This document shows positions 1 through 8,962 of a DNA stretch of 64,000 nt, one piece after another. Each line of letters starts with the position of its first letter. Within the stretch, counting starts at the first letter, position 1. Source of the stretch: an uncultured Odoribacter sp. (lineage in GTDB: Bacteria > Bacteroidota > Bacteroidia > Bacteroidales > Marinifilaceae); contig CAJUQA010000002.1 of assembly GCA_910588375.1 (NCBI GenBank), positions 124,001 to 188,000 of the forward strand. Direction: 5' to 3'. The notes beneath the pieces are model-generated. The model made no database searches, was not told where the DNA came from, and worked only from the letters and a program-made list of their open reading frames with translations. Position numbers and translations under genes: made by a program.

Positions 1-1686
1 ACGAAAGAGTTGTACAAACTGTTTTTTGTCAATCCTAAGCGTAACCGCGTCAATGTGATGCGTACGCAGAACAGTGAGGAGCGCTTCAAAGATTTTTACG
101 GGGAAAAAATCCGGAACATTCACATCAAAGTCTTGCCCCCGTACGGCACGAGCGTGTATGACACGACCTATTCGGAGCAGGATTTGGGGTGGCTGCGGGT
201 GGTAGCGAATAAGATACACATGAAAACCGCCGAAAGGACTCTGCGGAAGCAATTGACCATAAAGCCCGGAGACCGTCTGATTCCTTTTGAACTGGTGCAG
301 AACGAAATTATGCTCCGGCGGTTGGCTTATATCGAGGACGTGTCCGTATGGGTCAGCCGTGTGGCCGGAGTGCCGGGGGAGGTGGATGTCACCATCATCT
401 GTAAAGACGACTTTTCGTGGGGGATGGAAGTATCTTCCAATTTTATCAATTCGGCGCGTATCGGCGTGCAGAATAAGAATTTCATGAAAATAGGCCACCT
501 GCTGGATTATGAAATCAGTTACAGAGGGACGAAAGACCGGAAATGGGGGAACATGGTCCGCTATCAGGTGAACAGTATCTTTGGGACGCATTTCGATTTG
601 ATGCTTTATTACCGGAACGACTACGATGCCAAACAGATGTGGGGGACGGTGGAAAGGCAGTTCCTGACCTCCAATGTGAAATGGGCGGGGGGACTTACCC
701 TTAGCCGGGTGTTCCGCTCGGACGCATTGCCTGACATCGATTTGAAACACCAGGACTATCCGTTTAATTATTTTGCGCAGGATGTATGGGCGGGAAGGTC
801 TTTCCTCTTGAAAACCAGACATCAGTATACCCGGAATATGTATGTTGCCGCCCGTTTTCTGAATACGGTGTTTAATGACCGTCCGGATATTTCCGTGGAT
901 TCGAACCAGTTTTATTACAACCGCCATAGTTATTTCGCCGCATTTACTTACCAGAAACTGAAATATTATAAAGCGAACCTTATTTACGATTTCGGACGTA
1001 CCGAAGATATTCCCGCGGGACTTTCTTCCGCTTTTACGATGGGGTATGAAAACAATGATTTTGAAAATGCCACCTACTGGGGCTACCAGTTCCGCTATTC
1101 GCATTTCAACAAATATACGGAGAGGTATTATGCCCTTGATGCGGCGGTGAGTTCCTACCTGTATCGCGGAAAATTTCAGCGGGGACTGGTGAAAGTGGGA
1201 CTGCATCACATCAGTAACCTGATAAGCGTGGGGCACTACCGTTTCCGCTTTTATAACGATGTGAATTACGTTTCCGGTTTCCGGCGTTATGCGAACGATT
1301 ATCTCTATTTTCGGGATGAGGATATTCTGGGGTTTGATTCCGATACCTTGCGCGGCAACCAGAAACTGTCGGTGTCCTTGTCCACGACTTTCTTTTTCCC
1401 TTATATCTACAAAGGGTTCCGTATGTCTTTCACCAACTTTGTCGATTTCGGCACGATTGTCCCGAAAGAAACTTCCGTCTTTAAAGGGAAGACCTATTGG
1501 GGCATAGGCCTGGCCGTGAACTTGCGGAACGATAACATCGTATTCAAGAATATCAGTCTGCGGCTCTCGTTCTATCCCGATCCGCCTGCGGATATGCGCT
1601 GGTTTGAGGCCTCGATGTCGGGGAAACTGCAGAACGGTTTCTACGATTATCAGGTGGGCAAACCGTCGATTATCGTGTATGAGTGA
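1..1686 (+). CDS. BamA/D15-like outer-membrane protein (5' end missing)
   Basis: The reading frame is open from the first base of the window, so the true start lies upstream and only the last 561 residues are visible. Residues about 79-138 look like one POTRA domain (a processing step of the form 'R-L-x-I-K-x-G-D', then 'Y-I-x-D-V-x-V-x-V', then a D-V-T-I-I strand). The remaining roughly 400 residues alternate aromatic and polar residues in the way of an outer-membrane beta-barrel and end in a short strand. This arrangement fits the Omp85/surface-antigen (D15) superfamily, whose members insert or export proteins or lipids at the outer membrane. With one visible POTRA it may be a patatin-less or accessory Omp85 member rather than BamA itself; the missing N-terminus could hold more POTRA domains. 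The substrate cannot be told from sequence. Confidence 0.7.
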   Translation, partial: TKELYKLFFVNPKRNRVNVMRTQNSEERFKDFYGEKIRNIHIKVLPPYGTSVYDTTYSEQDLGWLRVVANKIHMKTAERTLRKQLTIKPGDRLIPFELVQNEIMLRRLAYIEDVSVWVSRVAGVPGEVDVTIICKDDFSWGMEVSSNFINSARIGVQNKNFMKIGHLLDYEISYRGTKDRKWGNMVRYQVNSIFGTHFDLMLYYRNDYDAKQMWGTVERQFLTSNVKWAGGLTLSRVFRSDALPDIDLKHQDYPFNYFAQDVWAGRSFLLKTRHQYTRNMYVAARFLNTVFNDRPDISVDSNQFYYNRHSYFAAFTYQKLKYYKANLIYDFGRTEDIPAGLSSAFTMGYENNDFENATYWGYQFRYSHFNKYTERYYALDAAVSSYLYRGKFQRGLVKVGLHHISNLISVGHYRFRFYNDVNYVSGFRRYANDYLYFRDEDILGFDSDTLRGNQKLSVSLSTTFFFPYIYKGFRMSFTNFVDFGTIVPKETSVFKGKTYWGIGLAVNLRNDNIVFKNISLRLSFYPDPPADMRWFEASMSGKLQNGFYDYQVGKPSIIVYE

Positions 1687-1695
1687 CATTTTTGT

Positions 1696-1703
1696 TATCT
1701 TTG
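1696..1703 (+). promoter_or_regulatory. Bacteroidota -7 promoter element upstream of the antiporter gene
   Basis: TATCTTTG matches the TAnnTTTG -7 consensus exactly and ends 30 bp before the ATG at 1734. It lies just after the stop codon of the preceding gene, so the antiporter can be transcribed independently. Confidence 0.6.
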
Positions 1704-1733
1704 CGCGGTTGTATTGAAATAAATTTGATTTGA

Positions 1734-2879
1734 ATGAAGAAAGTTTTTCTGTTTTCTGTTTTTTTATTGTGCGGCTTGGTATTCTCTCAAATACTGCCCG
1801 GAATGATGGGAGAGGCCTATGTTTCTTTTGAAAGAGTATTTAAAAACCTGATGTTTATCTGTCTGGCCTTTATTATGATTAACGTCGGGAGGGAATTCGA
1901 GCTGGACAAGAAAAAATGGAAATCCTATACGGCCGATTACTTTATTGCCATGGCGACAGCCGCCGTGCCCTGGCTGTTGGTGGCATTCTATTACATCTAT
2001 CTGTTGCCCCACAATGATTTGTCATGGGACAAAAGTTTGCTGATCAGCCGGTTTGCGGCTCCCACCTCGGCAGGTATCCTGTTCACGATGCTGGCGGCCG
2101 CCGGATTGAGAAAAGAATGGATTTATAAAAAAACACAGGTGCTGGCGATTTTTGACGACCTGGATACCATATTGCTGATGATTCCCCTGCAGATCCTGAT
2201 GATAGGCTTCAAATGGCAATTGTTCGTGATTGTCCTGGTGGTGTGTGTATTACTGATGGTGGGATGGAGAAAATTGGGTGCACTCAACCTGCCTCAGTCG
2301 TGGAAAGCGATATTGCTCTATGCCGTGGGGCTGGTGGCCGTTGTGGAAAGTATCTATCTGATTACTAAATCTTTCATGGGAAGCGACGGGGCTATCCACA
2401 TCGAAGTGCTGTTGCCGGCTTTTGTATTGGGAATGGTCATGAAAACCGTGCATATCGGAGGAAGGGAAGAGGAAAAGGCCGGTAGTGTCATCTCCTACGT
2501 ATTTATGTTTTTGGTGGGGATGAGCACTCCGCTCTTTATCGGTACGGGAGCGGACGCCGGCAACGATTTTTACCTGCCGGAATGGGGAGTAATCGCTTTT
2601 CATGTGGCCATGGTCACCCTGCTGTCCAACATCGGGAAAATGTTCCCGCTCTTCTTCTATCGCGACCGGAATCCTTTGGAACGCCTGGCTCTGTCCATCG
2701 GAATGTTTACCAGGGGAGAAGTGGGAGCCGGAATTATTGTCATCGCTTTGGGCTATCAGTTGGGAGGAATTGCCGTGATTGTTTCCTTGCTGAGCCTGGT
2801 GCTTAATCTGGTACTGACCGGCTTCTTCGTTGTGGCCGTAAAACGTATCTCACAACGGGTGTACGGCATGAAAGAATAA
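1734..2879 (+). CDS. Cation:proton antiporter (Kef/NhaP-like, CPA superfamily)
   Basis: The 381-residue product is almost entirely hydrophobic, with about 11-12 predicted membrane helices and a signal-anchor-like N-terminus. It resembles the Na+/H+ exchanger (CPA2/Kef) membrane domain and has the glycine-rich 'F-x-R-G-E-V-G-A-G' helix near residue 325, a hallmark of these exchangers. The cytoplasmic RCK/TrkA-N domains of full Kef systems are absent, so this is the membrane domain alone. Inferred role: exchange of Na+ or K+ for protons across the inner membrane for pH or ion homeostasis. It has its own -7 element and converges on the penicillin-binding protein gene downstream. The ion specificity is not visible in the sequence. 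Confidence 0.75.
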   Translation: MKKVFLFSVFLLCGLVFSQILPGMMGEAYVSFERVFKNLMFICLAFIMINVGREFELDKKKWKSYTADYFIAMATAAVPWLLVAFYYIYLLPHNDLSWDKSLLISRFAAPTSAGILFTMLAAAGLRKEWIYKKTQVLAIFDDLDTILLMIPLQILMIGFKWQLFVIVLVVCVLLMVGWRKLGALNLPQSWKAILLYAVGLVAVVESIYLITKSFMGSDGAIHIEVLLPAFVLGMVMKTVHIGGREEEKAGSVISYVFMFLVGMSTPLFIGTGADAGNDFYLPEWGVIAFHVAMVTLLSNIGKMFPLFFYRDRNPLERLALSIGMFTRGEVGAGIIVIALGYQLGGIAVIVSLLSLVLNLVLTGFFVVAVKRISQRVYGMKE

Positions 2880-2916
2880 GGATATTTTCCGTCCGGAGAC
2901 TGATTCCGGGGGAGAA

Positions 2917-5298
2917 TTACTTTTCCTTCTTCTTAAACAGATTGCCAATCTTGCGGAAAAAGCCTTTCTTTTCTTTTTTTACCACCGTGTCTTGGGAGGC
3001 GGGAAAGGCTCTTTTTTCCAGTTTCTTATTTCCTGAACGGTCAAACAATCCCATGTGTTCCTTGAACTCCGGTTTTTCGAGTTGTTTCTGCTGGGAAGCG
3101 GGAATCAGGGGAAAAGAGAGATTCCTCCAGTTCCGGTACGTCTGACTTTGCAGGCATTGCTGCATGAAAAGCCCGAAAATGGGCAGCGCCATATTGGCGC
3201 CCTGGCCCAAACTGGTGGAATTGAAATGGATATTCATATCATTCGCGCCGACTCTCACACCGACAACCAGTTGGGGCGTGTAGCCTATAAACCAGCCGTC
3301 CGCCTGGTTCTGGGTCGTTCCGGTTTTTCCCGCAATGTCGTTAGTGAGACCGTAAACGGAACGAAGCCGCCGTCCCGTCCCTTCATTCACAACCGCCGAC
3401 AGAATATCCGACATCAATATGGCTTCCGAGGAAGGCAGAACTTCTTTTATCTGAGGTTCGGGGGCTTTGTATAGGACATTTCCCTCCCTGTCCTTGATTT
3501 CGGAAAGATAATAGGGGGATGCAGCTTTTCCGTTTCCTGCAAACACGGTATACGGGATAACCATTTCGTTCAATGCAATATCCGCCACGCCGAGAGCGAG
3601 GGAAGGATAGGAAGGCAAATCCGCTTTCAATCCCAGATTGCGGGCGTGCAGCAGCACTTTTTCAATCCCCGTTTGCAGCAGCACTTCTACTGCAATGGTA
3701 TTGATGGATTGGCTGAGGGCTCCTTTGAGCGTGTAATACCCCGTATAATCGTTGTTGGAATTGCGGGGACTCCAATTGTCATACTCCTCGTAAGTCTTCT
3801 GTTCATTCTTATAGTAAGCATCCAGCCGCGCTCCGTTGTGGATGGCCGCGCTGTATACGACAGGCTTGAAAATCGACCCCACCTGGCGGGATGCCGTCAC
3901 CTGGTCGTATTGGAAATATTTATAATCCAGTCCGCCGACCCATACTTTGACTTTGCCCGTGAGCGGTTCTATGGCAATCATGCCGGGATGCAGGAGTTTT
4001 AGATAATGTTTGATGGAGTCGATGGCAGACATTTCCATACGCGTTTCCCCCTGGAACGGGCTGTAAACAAGTATCGGTTTTTTCCGGCTCATGGCAACCC
4101 GGATTTCTTTGTCCGACAACCCCTGGTTTTGCAAAGACAGATAGGCGGCACTGCTACGGATAGCCTGCTCCAGAATTTGCGGATGATTTTGCCAGGGCTC
4201 CCTTTCTCCCCAGTGCGTGTAAAATTGCTCCTGGAGCTTTTTCATATGCTTTTCGACAGCTTCTTCGGCATAATGTTGCATTTCGGCGTCGAGGGTGGTG
4301 GTCAGAATCAGCCCGTCTTTATACAGATTGTAATCCGTCAGGTGGGACGCATTGTAAGCGTCGATGATTTTCACGGCATCCTGTCTGATTTTTTCGCGGA
4401 GATAGGGAGCCAGGCCGGAATAATGTTCGATGGCTTTGTATTGCAGGTCCAATTCTGTGTCTTTGTATTTCTCCCCGGCCTCTTCCGGCAGGAAATCGTA
4501 TTTTATCATTTGGTTGATGACGGTGTTGCGCCGTTGCAAAGCGCGTTCCGGATGAAGCCGCGGATTATACCGGGAAGGGCCTTTGAGCATCCCAATGAGG
4601 GTGGCGGCCTGCGGCAGGGTGAGGTCGGAAGCGGAGGTGGAGAAATATTTCTGGGCGGCACTCTCGATACCGAACGTGCGCTCTCCGAAAGAGACCGTGT
4701 TCAGATAAAGGGTCAGAATCTCGTCCTTGGTATAGAGTTTTTCCAATCGGTAGGCGGTGAAGATTTCCCGCAGTTTCACGACGGGCATGAATTTCACCTG
4801 CTGCTCTTCCCGGGGGTAGAGGTTCTTGGCCAACTGCTGGCTGATGGTACTGCCTCCACCCGAACTGCGGTCGCCTAACAGCAACGTTTTGAAGAACACC
4901 CTGAAAAGGCTGATTTTGTCGATGCCCTTGTGCTCGTAAAAACGTACGTCCTCCGTGGCAATCAAAGCCTGCACGGCGTGCGGGGAAATAGTGTTGTAAT
5001 TGACATTGGTGCGGTTTTCGATGTAATACTTCCCGATGAGCTCCCCATCGTCACTATACAACTCGGAGGCCTCATAATTCCGGATGTTGCGGAGTTCCGC
5101 ATAGTCGGGCAGGCTTCCCCACAATCCGGCATACACCGAATAGACAAACAGCGCCATGCCTGCCGCGCACAGGAAAAACAGAATGACAATCCCCATCCAC
5201 AGCCGGAAACGCCGTTTCCTTTCGGAGGGTCGAGAGCTTTTGCTGTTGTTTTTTGCCGTTTTCTTCTTCCGGTTGGTTCGGGTCTGCCTTGTTGTCAT
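2917..5298 (-). CDS. Penicillin-binding protein 1A-type transglycosylase/transpeptidase
   Basis: This bifunctional class A PBP polymerises and cross-links peptidoglycan at the periplasmic face of the inner membrane. A Lys/Arg-rich cytoplasmic tail is followed by one membrane helix (about residues 32-54). The GT51 domain has the E-D-x-x-F-x-x-H-x-G motif (Glu116) and G-G-S-T-I-S-Q-Q. The transpeptidase domain has S-I-F-K (Ser475, Lys478), a downstream S-x-N and K-T-G-T-T (Lys658). The C-terminus is rich in Lys and Phe. I chose the ATG at 5298 (793 residues) over the longer in-frame start at 5406, because two perfect -7 elements lie between the two starts and the extra 36 residues do not resemble a PBP tail. 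Confidence 0.93.
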   Translation of the reverse strand: MTTRQTRTNRKKKTAKNNSKSSRPSERKRRFRLWMGIVILFFLCAAGMALFVYSVYAGLWGSLPDYAELRNIRNYEASELYSDDGELIGKYYIENRTNVNYNTISPHAVQALIATEDVRFYEHKGIDKISLFRVFFKTLLLGDRSSGGGSTISQQLAKNLYPREEQQVKFMPVVKLREIFTAYRLEKLYTKDEILTLYLNTVSFGERTFGIESAAQKYFSTSASDLTLPQAATLIGMLKGPSRYNPRLHPERALQRRNTVINQMIKYDFLPEEAGEKYKDTELDLQYKAIEHYSGLAPYLREKIRQDAVKIIDAYNASHLTDYNLYKDGLILTTTLDAEMQHYAEEAVEKHMKKLQEQFYTHWGEREPWQNHPQILEQAIRSSAAYLSLQNQGLSDKEIRVAMSRKKPILVYSPFQGETRMEMSAIDSIKHYLKLLHPGMIAIEPLTGKVKVWVGGLDYKYFQYDQVTASRQVGSIFKPVVYSAAIHNGARLDAYYKNEQKTYEEYDNWSPRNSNNDYTGYYTLKGALSQSINTIAVEVLLQTGIEKVLLHARNLGLKADLPSYPSLALGVADIALNEMVIPYTVFAGNGKAASPYYLSEIKDREGNVLYKAPEPQIKEVLPSSEAILMSDILSAVVNEGTGRRLRSVYGLTNDIAGKTGTTQNQADGWFIGYTPQLVVGVRVGANDMNIHFNSTSLGQGANMALPIFGLFMQQCLQSQTYRNWRNLSFPLIPASQQKQLEKPEFKEHMGLFDRSGNKKLEKRAFPASQDTVVKKEKKGFFRKIGNLFKKKEK

Positions 5299-5320
5299 TT
5301 CAGAACAGTTTTTTATAAGG

Positions 5321-5338
5321 CAAAAATAGTCAAAAATA
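5321..5338 (-). promoter_or_regulatory. Tandem -7 promoter elements for the PBP1A gene
   Basis: On the minus strand TATTTTTG occurs twice (complement of 5331-5338 and 5321-5328), both exact TAnnTTTG matches 10 bp apart. The nearer one ends 22 bp before the ATG at 5298. This decides the start codon, since a start at 5406 would lie upstream of both elements. Confidence 0.6.
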
Positions 5339-5432
5339 GGGAAGAGTTGGATAGTATTGTCAGGTATATTAGGGTAAATTAAATTATGATTGAAAACATC
5401 TCCCATTTATAACCGATTCATCGCCCATTCAT

Positions 5433-5460
5433 ATCCCATTGAAATGAAAAAAGATGGGAT
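5433..5460. repeat. Short inverted repeat in the PBP1A / DUF6266-like intergenic region
   Basis: ATCCCAT (5433-5439) and ATGGGAT (5454-5460) form a 7-bp stem with a 14-base spacer. CCCAT also recurs nearby at 5402-5406 and 5425-5429. No T-run follows on either strand, so it is not a convincing terminator; it could be an operator or be chance. Confidence 0.3.
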
Positions 5461-5488
5461 TAAATTTGGTTAATAAAAGATAAATCCT

Positions 5489-5496
5489 TATATTTA
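5489..5496 (+). promoter_or_regulatory. Probable -7 element for the DUF6266-like pair
   Basis: TATATTTA matches TAnnTTTG at all but the last base. A TTTGG box lies about 20 bp upstream near 5465-5469, a fitting -33 position. The ATG at 5533 is 37 bp downstream. Confidence 0.4.
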
Positions 5497-5532
5497 GCTA
5501 CATTAAATATATTAACACCTAATTTTTAATTT

Positions 5533-6174
5533 ATGGGCATCCTGGATCCTTCATCTCCGCTTTACGGCGCCTCCGGAAGGGTGGGCGACCTGGTGCTGTA
5601 TCAGGTGGATGGAAAAACTTATTTCCGGCGGCATCCGCGTAAAGTCGGAAAAACGGCATCGGAAAAACGGATTTTGCAGCAGAAACGTATGGTTGGGGCT
5701 CAGACCCTCTTCCTTTCGGTCAAGAAATGTATCCTGTATGAGGCGTTGAATGCGGCGGCACGGGAGCAGCATGTGCGTTCCGGTTATCATCTGTTTTTGA
5801 AACGGAACATCCGCGCTTTCGGCGAAAACGATGTGATTGATTATTCGCTTCTCTCCCTGTCGGAGGGATCCCGGCAATTTCCCCATCACTTCCATTTGGA
5901 AGAGGGACAGGGGAAACAAGTGCGCCTCTCTTGGGAAATGCAGCCCGAACTTTCCACCCGGCAGGAAAACGACCGTCTGACAGTAGCCGCTGTCTTTCCC
6001 GACGAACCTTATCGCATTGTCATACTTCCCGGGGTCGATGCCTTGCGGAAGGATAAACAAGCCTCGTTCCTGCTGCCGGTGGAGGGAAGCGGACAGGCTC
6101 ATCTGTATTGTTTCTTTGCCGACGAAGCAGGTAAAACCTTTTCGCCGGATCGCTATCTGTGTGTTGATTATTAA
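5533..6174 (+). CDS. DUF6266-like protein, first of a tandem pair
   Basis: This 213-residue protein has no signal peptide or membrane helix. Its N-terminus (G-A-S-G-R-V-G-D-L-V-L-Y-Q-V-D-G-K, then F-R-R-H-P, then a Lys/Arg/Gln-rich stretch) resembles the Bacteroidota DUF6266 family, which starts with a G-x-x-G-x-V-G-x-x-V motif followed by 'R-x-x-P-x-x-x-x-x-x-x-t-x-x-Q'. The rest is predicted mixed beta. The gene starts a two-gene set with a related gene 10 bp downstream. Function is unknown; members elsewhere are short, basic at the N-terminus and of unclear role. The family assignment comes from motif memory only. Confidence 0.6.
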   Translation: MGILDPSSPLYGASGRVGDLVLYQVDGKTYFRRHPRKVGKTASEKRILQQKRMVGAQTLFLSVKKCILYEALNAAAREQHVRSGYHLFLKRNIRAFGENDVIDYSLLSLSEGSRQFPHHFHLEEGQGKQVRLSWEMQPELSTRQENDRLTVAAVFPDEPYRIVILPGVDALRKDKQASFLLPVEGSGQAHLYCFFADEAGKTFSPDRYLCVDY

Positions 6175-6184
6175 TGGAAAGCCT

Positions 6185-6814
6185 ATGGGAGTATTTGATT
6201 CGGTATTGGGAAAAATCCGTAAATCGGTAGGGAATCTTACCATGTATGAACTGGACGGCCGGAATATAGTCCGGGCCAAAGGAACATTGTCGCGCTATGA
6301 CAGAAAATCTCCCTTGCAATTGCAACAACGGGCGAGAATGAAAAAGGTGCAGGAACTGGGATGGCAACTCCTGGAAACCATCATTGTCGGATTCCCGGCA
6401 GCCTCCCGCCGACAAAGCCGGAATCGCTTCGTCGGCAGGAATATCGGGCTGATAACACCGGCAGAGGACGGTACGGCCACCTATGACGTCGGGCAACTGC
6501 AACTCTCTTCGGGAGAAATCGTACCGCCGCAGGTGACGGCGTCCGTCGATAGAGAGGAAGGTTGCGTCACCTTTGTGCAGGAACGCCAGGCCTTGCGCCC
6601 GCAGGCATTGGACGATGATTTGGTATATGGAGTCGTGTGGGGAAAAGACACCGACGAAATACAGGTCATACCCCTCAACCGGAGGGCGGAGCCCGGCATC
6701 AACCGTATAGAACTGGAAGAGGAACTGCGCGATCTTCCTCTGGAACTCTTCGCCTTTGCCGTCAGCGCACACCGCAAAAAAGCCTCTTCCACCGTTCACT
6801 TGGGGAGTGTGTGA
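6185..6814 (+). CDS. DUF6266-like protein, second of a tandem pair
   Basis: The 209-residue product starts M-G-V-F-D-S-V-L-G-K-I-R-K-S-V-G-N-L-T-M-Y and shares with its upstream neighbour the 'G-x-V/I-G-x-L-x-x-Y-x-x-D-G-x' pattern and a basic, Gln-rich segment (about residues 35-50), so the two are diverged paralogues. I chose the ATG at 6185 rather than the longer open frame from 6017, because the extra residues overlap the upstream gene and look like frame-shadow sequence, while the conserved motif begins right at 6185. No export signal. Function unknown. Confidence 0.6.
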   Translation: MGVFDSVLGKIRKSVGNLTMYELDGRNIVRAKGTLSRYDRKSPLQLQQRARMKKVQELGWQLLETIIVGFPAASRRQSRNRFVGRNIGLITPAEDGTATYDVGQLQLSSGEIVPPQVTASVDREEGCVTFVQERQALRPQALDDDLVYGVVWGKDTDEIQVIPLNRRAEPGINRIELEEELRDLPLELFAFAVSAHRKKASSTVHLGSV

Positions 6815-6853
6815 TTTTTTTATCGTTCGTGCATGAAATTTTTCATTTATTTT

Positions 6854-6861
6854 TATCTTTG
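6854..6861 (+). promoter_or_regulatory. -7 promoter element for adk
   Basis: TATCTTTG is an exact TAnnTTTG match 40 bp before the adk ATG. Confidence 0.6.
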
Positions 6862-6901
6862 ACAGAGTTTATCGAATAGAACACAAAATTATAATAGGAT
6901 T

Positions 6902-7468
6902 ATGTTGAACATTGCATTATTTGGACCTCCCTGCGCCGGAAAAGGCACGCAGGCAAAACGGATTGTAGAGAAATACAATTTGGCTCATCTCTCCACCGGA
7001 GACATGATCCGCAAGGAAATTGCGGAAGGTACGGAATTGGGGAAAATGGCCGCCGATATCATCAATAGCGGACAACTCTTGTCCGATGAGTTCGTTATCA
7101 AACTGATACAGGACAGCATGGAGAAAAGCAGCGGGGTAGAGGGATTTTTGTTTGACGGATTCCCGCGTACGGTAGCGCAGGCCGAGAAATTGGACGAAAT
7201 GCTGAAAGAGAGCGGTTCCCCCTTGCGCTGCCTGTTGAGCATCGATGTACCCGTGGATGAATTGAAACGCCGCATGACGGAAAGAGCGAAAATTGAAGGC
7301 CGTGCCGATGACAATGAAGAGGCCATCAACAACCGCTTCAAAGAATATCATGCCAAAACCGTGCCCGTAGCACAGCACTACCATGCAATATCCCACCCTG
7401 TCAAAGGCGACGGCACCATGGACGAAGTATTCGACGAAATGTGCGTCATCATCGAAAAAGTGAAATAA
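6902..7468 (+). CDS. adk: Adenylate kinase
   Basis: Catalyses ATP + AMP to 2 ADP in the cytosol, setting the adenylate pool. The P-loop G-P-P-C-A-G-K-G-T (residues 8-16) is followed by S-T-G-D-M-I-R for AMP binding and by D-G-F-P-R-T. The 'A-K-I-E-G-R-A-D-D' segment corresponds to the short-LID form, without the zinc or beta LID found in longer enzymes; 188 residues matches this short class. The gene is monocistronic here, with an upstream -7 element and a strong terminator 22 bp past the stop. The P-loop has Cys11, where many family members have Gly or Ala. Confidence 0.96.
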   Translation: MLNIALFGPPCAGKGTQAKRIVEKYNLAHLSTGDMIRKEIAEGTELGKMAADIINSGQLLSDEFVIKLIQDSMEKSSGVEGFLFDGFPRTVAQAEKLDEMLKESGSPLRCLLSIDVPVDELKRRMTERAKIEGRADDNEEAINNRFKEYHAKTVPVAQHYHAISHPVKGDGTMDEVFDEMCVIIEKVK

Positions 7469-7490
7469 CACGGATTGTAAAAATCAGCTC

Positions 7491-7528
7491 ATCCCGCTCT
7501 GAAAGTCTTTTTCAGAGCGGGATTTTTT
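7491..7528 (+). terminator. Intrinsic terminator after adk
   Basis: A 13-bp perfect stem (7491-7503 with 7511-7523, core CCCGCTCTGAA) is followed by a run of Ts to 7528. Confidence 0.9.
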
Positions 7529-7602
7529 GTGTTTCCTCAGATTGACATTGTCGTGTATAATGGAATAGAATTAAATATTTGCAAAATAGATAAATATTTT
7601 AT

Positions 7603-7610
7603 TACATTTG
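7603..7610 (+). promoter_or_regulatory. -7 element upstream of the LRR lipoprotein gene
   Basis: TACATTTG matches TAnnTTTG; a TTTG at 7578-7581 is about 21 bp upstream, near the -33 position. The ATG at 7638 is 27 bp downstream. Confidence 0.55.
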
Positions 7611-7637
7611 TGAAAAATACGAATATTTATACTTATT

Positions 7638-8864
7638 ATGCAAAAGGAAAGAAATTTTTTCAGTGGCATAAAATCCGTTTATTTTATGCTTTTCGCGTGT
7701 TTAACATTATCAATTTGCGTGACTTCGTGTAGTAGTGACGAGTTTGAAACCCACCTCCCCGAGGAGCAGCGGCAATACACCAAAGCCGAGCTCATCGAAC
7801 AGGCCCTCAGCCGGATGCCCCAAACACGGACAAATCTTCCTGTTATCATATTGGTAAGTATAAAACAAACGGTTACTATTCAATGTTCAGCAACTGAAAA
7901 CATTGAGATTAATTGGGATGAAGAGGAGATAACATCCATAACCAAAAATTCGAAGATTGAGCAAACTCATACATTCTCTAATGGTAATCCGTCTCATTTT
8001 ATACGTATATTAGGCCCAAGTTCCGCAATAACAAGTTTGACAGTAGATAATAATGAACTCATTTCATTAGATGCTTCATACAATAGTAATATTTCTTTTT
8101 TAAGTTGTATTGGGAATCATTTGGATGAATTGGATTTGACGAAGTTCCCAAAACTGCATACTCTCGATATTACGAATAATGAATTTTCCAATATTGATAT
8201 AACTTGCTTACCTCAATTGCAAATATTGCGGGCAGCTAATAATCAATTGGCGACTGTGGAGTTTTCTAAAAATTTAAATCTTCACTCGTTGAATATTGAA
8301 AGAAACAAAATAACAAATCTTGATTTAAATAAAAATACCAATCTAACTGGTATAGTTCTTTCACATAATCCAATAACAAATCTTGATTTAAGTAAAAATA
8401 AAGATTTGTTGATTATTTTTTTGGAAAATGTGCCGATAAAAACAATCAATGATGTTTTTATTAACGATACAATTTTTTCATTTTTTCCGAAATTACAATA
8501 TCTTAATATCGCTTATACTTCTTTTGACGCATTAAATTTATCCAGTACTCCATTAATAAGATGGATAGATATTTCCGGTACGGCAATAACTCAATTGGAT
8601 ATATCCAATTTACAAATACAATTATTAAATGCAACACGCTCTAAATTAACCAACCTGATATGTGAACAAAAGGATTTGAAAAATTTATATGAATTGCGAA
8701 TAGAGAGAACGCCTTTTGAAAAAGAGCAGACTAATATGATGTTCCTTGATTTAAATTTACCTATTCGATATGAGAATCATCCTGGTCATCTTTATACTTA
8801 CTCGCCACATATTAATAATTTTGCAGAGAGTTTTAGAAAACGGAATTGGTTGATTAATCAATAA
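7638..8864 (+). CDS. Leucine-rich-repeat surface lipoprotein (mosaic)
   Basis: A 408-residue lipoprotein. The hydrophobic leader ends in V-T-S-C (lipidated Cys31), followed by S-S-D-E, which fits the acidic lipoprotein export signal that sends Bacteroidota lipoproteins to the cell surface. Residues about 33-65 are a charged segment (E-E-Q-R-Q-Y-T-K-A-E-L-I-E-Q). From about residue 115 onward there are LRR-type units of the 'L-x-x-L-D-L-x-x-N-x-x-L' kind, less regular than in the LRR protein at 33289. Base composition changes abruptly near 7835: the first ~200 bases match the neighbours, the rest is clearly AT-rich. This suggests a leader joined to an acquired LRR body. Role inferred: binding of host or bacterial ligands at the surface. 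Confidence 0.8.
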   Translation: MQKERNFFSGIKSVYFMLFACLTLSICVTSCSSDEFETHLPEEQRQYTKAELIEQALSRMPQTRTNLPVIILVSIKQTVTIQCSATENIEINWDEEEITSITKNSKIEQTHTFSNGNPSHFIRILGPSSAITSLTVDNNELISLDASYNSNISFLSCIGNHLDELDLTKFPKLHTLDITNNEFSNIDITCLPQLQILRAANNQLATVEFSKNLNLHSLNIERNKITNLDLNKNTNLTGIVLSHNPITNLDLSKNKDLLIIFLENVPIKTINDVFINDTIFSFFPKLQYLNIAYTSFDALNLSSTPLIRWIDISGTAITQLDISNLQIQLLNATRSKLTNLICEQKDLKNLYELRIERTPFEKEQTNMMFLDLNLPIRYENHPGHLYTYSPHINNFAESFRKRNWLINQ

Positions 8865-8914
8865 TCTGTTAATAAGTTTGTTAGACAAATTATTTATTTT
8901 AAAGTAGCTTATAG

Positions 8915-8962
8915 AAAGTAGAGACGAAAAAATTATTTAATAAATTTTTTTCGTCTACTTTT
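8915..8962 (+). terminator. Long hairpin terminator after the LRR lipoprotein gene
   Basis: The arms 8915-8934 and 8943-8962 are nearly perfect complements (AAAGTA-GACGAAAAAATT against AATTTTTTTCGTC-TACTTT, one bulge). The T-rich 3' arm carries the -7 element of the next gene, so terminator and promoter overlap. Confidence 0.6.

Noticed and set aside
4006..4878. A 290-residue plus-strand open frame opposite the PBP1A gene
   Set aside because: The minus-strand gene has all PBP motifs; the opposite frame is unrelated and lacks a start context.
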